A stretch of DNA of 64,000 nt, taken from positions 32,618,022 to 32,682,021 of the forward strand of contig JARCOQ010000006.1 in assembly GCA_029207755.1 (NCBI GenBank), given 5' to 3'. The translations under genes and the position numbers were made by a program. The stretch comes from Chamaea fasciata (taxonomy: Eukaryota; Chordata; Aves; Passeriformes; Sylviidae). Shown here in pieces: positions 27,201 through 39,200 of this stretch; the first letter of the stretch is position 1; the number at the start of each line of letters is the position of its first letter. Under the pieces are notes generated by a model, which did no database searches, was not told where the DNA came from, and saw only the letters and a list, made by a program, of their open reading frames with translations.

Positions 27201-30200
27201 TTCCAAACAGCAAATGAATACTATCTTCAGTTATTGGTTCAGATTAAATCTAATAACGTGTATACAGTTTGTACATAAATGTATAATTACTGATAAAGTG
27301 TTACCATATAACAGAAGCAAAATTTTGAGATGATTTGAAAGCCACATGAGTTATATATATAATCCATGGAATGTATGTAAGAGAAGATTCTTTTGCCCAG
27401 ACTAGTATGTTTTAACCTGTATATTAATATAAAAAACCCCCAAAAACCATGTAGATAAAGGCATGTCAAAGTGCAAATATACAGTACCTTTCACTATCTT
27501 ATCCAAATAGTGAGCTTGAGAATTAAAAAGAAAAAAAAAAAAAACAGACAGACATTTCAGAAGTGTCACATGAAACAAGAATTGTTCAGAATTCACATGC
27601 AAATCAAGCAGGTGCACCTGACATGAGAGGTCTTACATTACAAAATGAAAATGTATTTCAAGGCTTTTAAAAATGCAGGAAATTCTCCTTTCAGCAAACA
27701 TCGCTATGAATCAATGAAACTGCTTTAGAAAGTAGGCCTGCAGAAGCTACATTTCTGAGACTACATTTTCTTCTGACTTCTCTTCACATGCTTTGATTTT
27801 TTTTAATATAACAAAAATATAATCAAAGCTAGTTAAAAAATTCAATTTTCAACACAACATAAGAGCAATTTCTTAGCTTATGAGCTTTAAAACACTAACC
27901 ATGCGGGAAGATTTTTGATTTGCAGGTCACTCATGACTCTGACAGCGTAACCAGCACAATATCTTAATTCTCAATGGATTAACAGGATTTTTTTCTTCTG
28001 CTTCAATTTATTCACAGTTATTCTTCTGAGCACACAAACCAAGTATGTAAAATATACTGTATTGGACATGCGGGGTGGAAGACGGTGTAGTGGGGTTAGT
28101 AGTGTGATGATCCATTTCATTTTGAAAAGCAGGTGAAAATTAAACTAAGGCTTTAGATGTATAAAAATAAATAACATGGTATATACAAGAATAGCAAGAG
28201 TTCTTTTTGTAAGTTATGACACTTCAGATTTCACAAAAGATTTGAGGAGGCAGATGGATGAATGACATACAGAGCATAAGATGGATTTCAAGCAGCAGGG
28301 CCTACTTTTAATGCATGAGACACAGCACAGATGAGTAACATATTCCCTCCTTCCTTCTAGGAAACAGACATCAACTGCAATTGTGTGAAAGGGGTTAACG
28401 TCATATAGCAAAGCCACCAGGTCCACTGCAGGCTACCAAAGGCAGCCACCCATGCCCAAAGAGATGGGAGACTACAGACCACTGTAGTGGGGACATGCCA
28501 AACCGAGCCAGGAATGTTGGATTCAATTGCCTGGTTTTGCTCTCAACACAGCCCTCATGGCCTCTCTTTCCTTTAAAATTTGACCTTTCTAAATCCCTGA
28601 TGGATGACGGCCCCTGTCTGACAAGGTGTCTGTCATTGCCAGGATCCCTTTGGACGGGTAACATAAGACCTTTCCAGCTATAGCCTTTCCTCCAGTTTGG
28701 ATGAACAGAAAAAAGCTGCTCTGGACTCCAAGGATGGAGATGATACATATCAGGAGGCACAGTCACTGCTACAACTAAAAGGATGAATTTTTCTAGTTCC
28801 TTCTTCTTGAAGAAAGTGTCCGTGTCCACTGCACAGTGTTTTTGGTTTTCCCCTATAATGTTAAGGTTAATGCAAGATAAAGTAAAATGAAAACATAATT
28901 TACAGAACATTTAGAGCAGCAGCAACAAACTAGGTAGTTTTTCACATCAACCACAAACAAAAAGAAAAATGATACAGCTTCATTTCAGGGTGGATCAAAT
29001 TCTTCTCTTACTCATCCAGCATAATTCCCCTTGCTCCTACATAGCTTAAAACCTGGTGTAGTATGTGTGGAGGAAAAATCAAGCTTTATTTAATAAAATG
29101 AAAGCAATCAGATCTGTCTGGGGAATTAATCTGTCCATGAGTAAAACATTAAATGCCTCTACAAGCGTAAGGATAGGTAACGGAATATTAAAAAAACCTC
29201 CTAGGCAACTGAAAACAGTCCCTGCAATCCCAAGCCCCCACACACTATTTATTTTCAGAATCCAATCTTCATTAAAAAAAAAAAAAACAAAACAAAAACC
29301 AACCAACCAACCACAAAAACCAAAAAAACCCTCCCAAACACAAGAGAGATTAAGAAAATGTTCTTTTAAGATTTTTTTTATCCAGCAGTCTTATAAGAAG
29401 TCAGCTCCAAAACTGTAATGCTCAGAAAACAAATTCTACCTTCCGGCATCCTTTTACTTACGGTCAGCTGACATTAAGGACAACGTAAGAAAGTATTTTA
29501 GTTAATCTGCAGCATTTTAGAGAAACCACAAAGCAGAAACTGAATGACCAAGAATTCTATAACTTTGCAGTGAAGTTTAACTAGCCACGCTGTCTTCCTT
29601 TTCTTCATGGCACCGCAACTGAAAGAGGAATTAATCTATGTGGAAACACAAAATACAAGCCTTTCCCCCACTCTGTATAAAGAATTCCAGGTGGGATTTG
29701 GAATGTTTCAGTAGGATGGAGCATCTCAGCAGGTGCTCCTTGTCAAGATATTTACACATCTGGCACATAGAGGTTATCTTATGTCCTTAAAAAGTCTAAT
29801 TACAGACCAGACAATACACCTTCAAGAGTTTTCTTGCAGAGTTTAAGACTGTGCCATTTAAAACGTTGCTATTATCTCCAGGAACAGAAGGACTTCATAC
29901 AACTCCAAGTGGAAAAAAGAAAAACAAAAATGAAGATATAAGATTTGTACATTTTCTAAGCTGCTCAAAGCCCAAGAAGATCCAAGTGGCATTCAAAATT
30001 CACACAAAATAAAAGAGAAATGATGCCATCAATCTGTGTGGGTATTTATATAAATATGCGGCAGATAAATGATTTTACAAAGAAACGGCGACAGGTAAAT
30101 TCACATTTAACACAGCACATTTCTAAACCACTCAGAACCCTGACTTAAAAAAAAAATAATTTAATGTATCCCATTAGTTTCCTATCAGAGATGTAAGTCA

Positions 30201-33200
30201 GTGTCTTCCTTATTCATATACCACTTCCTCCAGGTATGACAGAATAGCCTAAGAATAAAGTACATATTAAATCCATTTATTCCAATCAGCTCCCATTTAA
30301 ATCAGCATGAGTCACATACCCATTGATTTGATGTTCCTTAATTGGTACTTATAACACTGCTTTATTCTGATTATTCTGTCATATGGGATTACAACGATGA
30401 CATGCTTCTAAATGCTGTACAGTGAATTTATATCTCTATTAGTTTATATCATTATCCTCCATCAGACATCTTCACCCATCATAATCTTCGTAATCTGTAC
30501 ACTAGACTGTAACAAGCCCCATGTTTTTGTAATGTATATATAGGCCTGTTACAGTGTCAGCTCAATAGCTCAAGAGTCATGAATTACTTGGCTGTTAAGA
30601 GCAGATTTAACCTCATAGGACCAGCAGACATGAAGTGAAACCACAAATGAACATAACCAAAGCCATATTAACCTAGGACAGCCTAAATAAAAAACTAGGG
30701 TTTTTTTAAAGTTTGGTTTTTTTTTTAAACTTTTGACACCTTGAAAGTGTGAGTCAAACCCTCGCCTCCTCTCCACTAATACAATCAGCTTTCTCCCTTT
30801 GTTACTGCATTACAGTCTCTTCCTCTAGAAGAAAACAGAAAGAGAAAATAGAAAGAGAAAAGAGAATCAAAGGTGGGGGAAGAAAAGAACCAAAGTGGGG
30901 AAGAAAAGAAAGGAGAGATGATACAGAAATAATTTCAGTATCGGCAACAATGAAGAATGCTGTTCTGCTCCTCTTGGAGCAAGCTGTGCTTTGCTTCCTC
31001 TCCTCATCTCCCACAACTCCTTATTGCAGTTCCCATTCCCTGGTGAACAACTGCATAAGTATCTCCACGGCTCACACAAATTTCATGCTCTCAGATACCC
31101 ATCCTCTACAGGGACATGTGAACGACATTCCTTGCATCAGTCACATTTACACTTCTAGGTAACCTTGCACCAAGTGTCATACAGGGAGACAGCAGGTTTT
31201 TCTTGGAATAAAAACTGAGGGTAAGCAAACCACACTATGTTGTTACCATATTGTTTCCCTTAAGCTTTCCACACATTTATGTTTGTTTAGAGGTAGAAAG
31301 TTTTAATATCTTCACTTCTTTTCACTAATTTTTAGTATTTATATATAGCTTTGTTTACAATCCATATGCCAAAACCCCCTGATCACATTAGAAGAGTACC
31401 ATGACAGTGGCCATGGCAAGCATCCAAAATTCAGGCAATGATGGGTTTAAGGCTACCCGTGCAAGTTTTATACACTTCTTCCCTTTTGAATGTGCAGAGC
31501 TCACAGTCCTCATTCAGCGCTCATTCTCTCACAAACAACAAACAGCTGATGCCCTAGTAGCCGGCACACTGTGCTAACCTAAACAAGGAAGCAACAGTTC
31601 TCTTTTCAGACTTTCCTATCACCTTCCTCCCTAAGTCACAATTATTTAGCACACTAGCTTCATACTACTGGTATGAAGAGAATACATTCTTACCTCATTT
31701 TACCAGTAAATAAAGTGTAGAAACATCAGAGTGAGAGATCTCCATTCACTTGGCTACAAGGACCTATGACGTGATTTTCTGGAATACTTAGAATTATATA
31801 GGATTTCACACATAAAGCAACATTTTAAGCAACTCACACATGTGCAAATCTTGTTCCCAGAACCTGAAGAACAGTCAGAGAGCACTTCTTTAAAGTCTGT
31901 ATTTGTGAACAACTAACAGAATATACATGCTAGAATCACGGGTTGAATTCAGGTCTTCAAAATCATCCTTTACCAGCTCACCCTGTGCACCAGTCTCTTC
32001 TTATGAACATTACTTTTTTCTCCCTGTGCAGCCAAGCAGTTGCAGGGGATGAGGCACACACTTAATCAGTGGTTTCAAAGGCACTTGCTATCAGAAGAGA
32101 AAACTGACTGCAAGCTTTAGGGAGAATGCAGTTTGTAAACAAATTTTAGTGCTTCTTTTGGGGGAACTGGTACAAAACTCAGAGCTGACAGTTCTGGTCT
32201 GACTTTTCTAATCTACTCAAGACTCAGTCCACGGTGGTTTACTCCTCTGATGTGGCTACCAGAAATGATTTCCTCTCATTCCCACCCAGCCACAGTTTAA
32301 CTATTTTGACAATTAAACCACCTTTGGAACATAAAACCGCAAATAACCTTCGTAATATTTAAACCCAGCATTTCTTATCCTACCCACAGCAGATCTAGGG
32401 AATAGCATACTGATTCCTTTAGGCAACTGCTTTCCCTCCCAAAGAATGATTAAGAAAAGCATGCATTCATATGCAAACTCTGAGGAGCTCCATGCCTCTA
32501 CCACAAAAACTTACAGAAGTCCAGAATTCACAAAATTTTAAACTTACTGTTATAGCCTGTCTTCAGGAGGGTTTGCTCATGTCAAATTCAGCATCACCTA
32601 CAGTGTTTTCTGCCTGGCAAACTGCTTCCTAACTTGGATTTGTGCGGCTGATTATTCTTAAGCACAGAAGCCAGCATTTGTTGAATTGCACCTTGTTTTT
32701 CTGCATAGTCTGTCCTATTTGTTAAAGTAATTTTAAATTCTTGTCCTGTCTTCCAAAGTGCTTGGGGGCAGCAGGCTTTGGTATCATTTGCAAATGCAAT
32801 TCTTTCTATTCATCACTGAACAGTACTGAAAGCACATGTTACTCCACTGTAAGCAGCTCATAGTCATCATCCATTCTTTGAGTCTGTAAGAACCTTGTCT
32901 TAGACATACCATATGTTCAGAGCATTGCTGCCAATAGAGGAGGATTACAAACACTCTTCCCTTTTGATGCTTTTTTACTCCTAAATTTCCCTTTGCCCTT
33001 CTTGTAAAGGAGTGCACATGGATGGAATTATAGTTTCACACAATTTTGTTTCTTTTCCTCCTTACACAGGCCAAAGCACTGTCGTCACCCTGAACGCATA
33101 CCTTCTTAATTGTTTATGCATTTTAAATATTTGCAGAGAGACCTGACTTCACTGCAATTTATCCCTTGTCTAAATTGCAGCTGTTCCATTTTTGGGATTT

Positions 33201-36200
33201 ATATACAAAGGCACATAAGCCCATTATCCTTTAGATTTTTTTGTTTTGGAGAACAAAATTTGTTCATTCCAATTTTACTGTAAAGTAAGATTTCTAATCA
33301 TTATTACTGGAAAGCCACATATGTATTAGAATAAAGGGTCCAGTTACTTTTAAGGATGTAGTAGACATAAGAAATTTGGCACTACTGGTAAGATCATGAG
33401 CAGTGTTGTTTCCTATTTAATGTTACTTTAGCTGGAAGAGGATTTAGAAGAAAGGGTATATGCCATTAAGGAGTTATAACTATCACACACGTACAGGCTG
33501 AAAAAGTTCAAATGCCCATTTGAATCAACAAACTTGTGAAGACCTGCCTCAGCTACAGGTAAAAACTTGACACTTACATTAACAACTGCATGAAAGATAA
33601 ATTTAGCTTGAAAACACATTAGGGCATGGATCAGAATGGGAAGCATTATTGTTTCCATCTTTCTCCCTGACTGAAAGGATTTATGGAATATGGTCTGACC
33701 AGCATGCAACAATGCAATGTACAAAAGCACTTTACTCTCTGGCCACTTCAGTTCAAACAAGCTTCGCAACAAGTTTTAAAATTCTTCCCATCTCAGAAGA
33801 TTCTGCTGCTTTCTGAAAATGTGCCTAACTTGAACTTCACATGTGGTCCTCATTTAAATGCAAATTAAGCAATTAGCAATTTAAAGTATGCTAACAGTTA
33901 ATTTGTATTTGAGACATTTGGTCTTGAAATGAGTTAAGGCCTGACCAATAACTCACTTTTTTTTCACAGTTCCACAAATGTGTGCTCTATCTTAAATTCA
34001 CCTGGTAATTGAGAATTTTTTTTGGTTCCCAAATGTACAAATATTTGGCATAATCAAAGCCTGGCCAGGCAAATTAGTAACATGCCCTTTAGGCACAGGA
34101 AATACAAATCCCAAATTTTTTCCAAATTTAATGAAATCTTGTTAAACTGTGATCATCAGGCCTCTGGATGCCAAGAAAGTCATTGTCTCTTTCTCGTAGG
34201 CTTTTTGCATTGAGGGTATAGGTATAAATACTGTTGTAAAATCCCAACTGCAAAGCAGACAGGCGTTTTGAAACTAGGGTTTCACTCACAATACTGTGGT
34301 GAACTAATTGATATTGGATATAATTACTTTTGATTATTTGATTGATTTTGTCTGATAAAAACTGAATGTCAAAGATCATACCTTCATTCAGATACAATCT
34401 TACTTTTAAGATGAAACTTGTATTCAGGTATGATTCCAAGAACCCATAACTAAAGAAAAACATAAATTTAGGAATTTTGCTAATTACAGAATATATTCAT
34501 ACAAAAGTAATTATTACAATTTGAGGGACAAAAAATTTCAAAAGAATCTTAAAATTTATGAAAAATTCCTGCGCATGCAGTAAGGTACAATAAATACGTG
34601 ACACGTTAAATCACTCTGAAATGTGAATATCATCAGGAATTTAAACTTCTGGGAAAAGTGAGCCATGCTTGGCAATTAGAATCAGCACTGAAATGAGAGT
34701 GGGCATCATAATACTGGTTATCTGTGCTGTTAACGTGCAAATGAAGGGAAGACAGATCAAGCCCTCAAAATGGTTCATGACGCTGTCAAGCCCACGTGTC
34801 AAAAATGTATAGTGTCATGATACACAGCCATATCAAGTTTTCTATAAGCATTTCGTTTAATTAACTGAACGAACACATTTGTCTTTACTTGCTCTGTGAT
34901 CTTAAAGAGAGATGAAGTGTCATTTCCCTGCAGTCATATTTGAAATCTGTAGTGTAAGGAGCCCTAAGCAAAACACGTGCTGAAGAGAACAGGTGGAAGC
35001 CATATAACTTACTGGTGAGATTCTGTCTCAGCATTCCCCAACACTTGCTGTACTTCTGTGCTTATGCTGATCTGATCGTGGTCACATGGAAAACCAGCAC
35101 ACCGACGCCTTTGTGTTTGTCCCCAGTTAGAAAACCATTTTAATCAGTCACCAGAACAGACTGTGCTAATGGAAACACACTTATGGGGAAGTGCTCTAGA
35201 TTTATTTTCTTCATAATTCTGAATATCCAAACCAGATGACATTCCTGATTTTCTGGCTAAAATAGACGAAACTAGAAATTCCTTGCTGAGGAAAACTAGT
35301 TTTTTTGGTTTGATTGATTTGAATGTCATGCTACGGTTTTTCATGCAAAGAAAAATGTTAAAACAAATAATTTGCTGTTCCTTGTTATTCTTTTTTCCTC
35401 AACTAAATTTTAGGGAAATTCTTAGAAAATAAACCAATTAGATCCCAGTTGTCACTGGAATATAAACATAAGCTGCATATTTCTCAGTGAACCGCCACTG
35501 GCTTTGATTTTCACTTCTGCATACCAGGTAAAGCAACCTCATGCAGCACTCAAAACCAGCATGGAAAGTACCATGATGCTAACTTTAGCCCTCCTGAGGC
35601 ATTAATATGAATGCTTAATGGCATTAATCCACATTTAGCTCATTCATGTTTAACGATATGCTTTTCATGCATACATATACAAATATTAATTTTGGATCGA
35701 AAGATAATAGTTCAACATGATAACAATTAAACAGCTGTAACCTGTCTTGTGTTAAGTAATGGAGCTGCAGGCAAGCTTTATAAACAGATGGTCTTACCCA
35801 CCCATGCTTAATGTTAAAGACTTTTAAAAAAGAGGTGTTGACAATTCTGAACAAGAAGGCATAGTTTTAATGCAAATTGGCAAATTTGCAATTTAGATTA
35901 TGCAAAAACTAATTTAGTCTATAGAAAAAATTAGGCTGCATTGTAAAAGTGAGTTGTTACACAGCGCATCGATATAGCAGGCTCCCCACCAACATAATTA
36001 TTTACTAATTTCATTCAGCTAACAGAGTTTAATGGAAAAGCAGCTGGAAAAGTATTCATATTTATGGGCTTCCTATGACAGTTACCTAATATAGTCATGG
36101 TACATGACAGTTATATCACAAAAAATAATAGACTTTCTGAAATAATATCTGTTCCAATCTCACAAAACAGCTACTCAGACAGAAGAGGGTCACTGAACTC

Positions 36201-39200
36201 ATTGCAAGCCAGGACAGAAAGGAAACAAAAACATACTTTAGCACAACTCTGCTATGAAAACTTAATTACAGAGGAAATTTTCATCCAGGCTATCACCTGG
36301 GCATCAGCTGTGCATCTGCTGTCTTGTATCCCATTGAGATGCAGGTTGAGCTTCAAAAAATAATAAATGGAGACTCACCTCAGACCCATGAATGTCACTT
36401 GCAGACCAAATAAACAACTGACAGGTGATTTTCCATAGCTCTGCAGTGAACTGTTGATTTAACCTGTTCTCACGGGGATACAGGAAATTGTAAAACACTG
36501 CATTAAAACATTTCAGCAGTGCCTGTTGTGACAGGACAAGGGGTAATGGTTTTAAAGTAAAAGAGGGTAGATTCAAACTAGACTTAGGGAAGACGTTTTG
36601 TTCACAAGTTGCCCAGAGAGGTCGTGAATGCCCTAGAAACATTCAAAGCCAGGCTGGATGACACTCTCAGCAAATGAGGCTCTGAGCAAATCTAGTTGAA
36701 GATGATGCTGTTTACTGCGGGGGGGGGGTTGACCTCTAAAAATCCCATGATCTTATGACTTTATGACTACAGCTCTCCAGAGGGAAGAGATTATATGCAA
36801 CTTAGGTGCCTTAAATTGTTTAATACTTGAAACATACATTGCCTAAATTTAGTTCAAGCCTCTAAGATGCTAAACAATAGCACCAGGTTTTGATTTTTGC
36901 TAATTCCTAATAGATTCATTCATCAAAATGCTGAGCATGTACTTATCTCTGAACATCTTTGATATAAATATGTGAAAGCATGCATTCAGAGCAAGGGCAG
37001 TGGCTCACAAGTGTGGCTGACATCAGGTGTGGTATGGAAGTTGCACCACCCCAAAGATCCATAACAGAACAGTGGATACGAGCAATAGACATCAGGTTTA
37101 CTGCATTAGTCCTAACAATCTTGAAAACCTTTCTATATACATTGCTTCAAACAACTAGACCTCCCCTCCTCCCCGCTTTATTTAGTCTACTCTGTTCTCT
37201 ATCACAAATCAAAGTATATAAAATACATATGTATATTATTTCTCCAATGCCGTCTTGTCATCTTCAGCCTTAGGGAAAGCCTTATGTTTAATCCAGAAAA
37301 GCAGATGTCTAAATTTTTTGCTGAACAAATAAAAGCAAACCTTTGCCACCACCTACAATTTTTCTTCCCAACGTGCTGAAGTATTGAAATTAAAACAAAC
37401 AAACAAACAATGAAATAGGTATTTGGAAGTTTAGACTAATTAGAATTTCCTCTGACTAAATTCCATTTAAATATTTTGAAGTATATTTAAAAATCGGCAT
37501 AACTCAAGAAGCAATCTAAGATTTAAACAATACTAGAGAGAAATACAACTAAGGACTACCTTGTTTTAATAAGGTGACTGGTTTGGGTTCTGCCTTCATT
37601 CTATGTTTTAACACAGGTCAACTTACAATACAAATAGTGGGCTAACTGAAAACGAGACTGGACAGATAGTTATCACTCAAGAATACATAGAAATTGTTAG
37701 CTGAGGTACAAAACATTTTTTTACCATTTTGAATGGCATTCATGCTTTACAAAAATACCATAAATTCTTTGATCAAATGAGTTATGGATTCAGATGATTC
37801 AGTATATATTCCAGTTAGCACTTCTGTGAGCAATGCATGCACGTCTGCCCCATTTTGCACATCCAGCCAGAGATCTGGAGGGCTACTCCTTTCCCAGGAA
37901 GTGAGCAAAGTGAATTCCCCTTAAGATTTACAGTTTCTTTGGAATGTTCCTTTCTCAAAGAAGCTGTTAATTTTGGCTGTTGCACTTCATAGGGCTTCCA
38001 GCTAATAGCTGCAACAAAGAAACACATTTGCATTTCTAAAATACTTCACAGTACCGCAGCTAAATGGTTAATGACTTTTAGAAATAAGAAGGGTGCAATT
38101 GTTTATTTTTAGACATATGAAGGGAGAGAGAGTAGGAGTCTTTCATACACATAACACAAATTATGCAAATATTCTGCTGCTAAGTAGAGAGTTGTAAGTA
38201 GCATAAAATGCCTGGGTTACAAATGGAGGGTGACAATAAAAAATTGGTTTGCACAGCGAAGCATTCTGAAGTCCCTTGTGCTTTGAAATTTATTGCTCAG
38301 AAAGAGCTACTACCTACTGTAGGGTAGATGAGAGAACAGCAAATTGACTCTTCATCTGCCAAGCTAAGAAGGCAGCAATTTTTCCCCCACTAAGTTGAAA
38401 TATTGTTGGAAATGAGCAATAAAGTGACCTGGCTTCTCTGTAACATGGGGCTCCTGAAGAAAATAGCTCTAAAAAATACAGCTAAAGCCTGTACCTCGTT
38501 ACTTGCCTTGGAGGCTGTAAGGACAATATAAACAAATCAAACTATCTTTAAAGTAGCAGCCACAAAGTAAACAGCTATTTAAAGAATAAACAGGTGGGAA
38601 GACAGACCTGCTTGCCCAGTGCAGAGGAAAAACTTGTTTGTGCTTAATATGTTGGAAAAATTGTTCAAGAGCAGTTCATCCGTGTATAACTACAACCCTT
38701 GAAATGCTGCCAAGGTCAGTGAGACCAACAGCAGAGTGATCTGCTGAGTAATTGCTCGTTGGCAAGTTAAAGCAGTCAAGGGAAAGGCTTTATCCTACTC
38801 CTAAATATTTACTTTCTTTTATTGTTCAGAAAGCAGTTCTCTCTGCACCTCTCTACTCTCCTTGTCAGCATGTTTTCTGAAAGCTCCTCAAAAACATTAA
38901 CCTAATCTGTTCTCCCTTTGATTGTGCAGATGCATCTTGATTACCTTTCCCTCATATGTTTGAGTAATTTCAATAGTAAATAACAAAACCCACAAACCAA
39001 CCAACCAAATTTTAAAAATCAATTGTGATTGCTGTAAAAAATAATTCTCAAGTAAATCTTATTACTTTCACACCTCACTCTCTTCTAAAAAAAAACATCT
39101 TGCCTCATCTTCTGGGGGCAATGATGTGGGTATTAATTGATACAGCTGTAACAGGCCCTCATTTTCCCTGTCCTCAAAGCTCTTGCCACTGCTTCTCATA

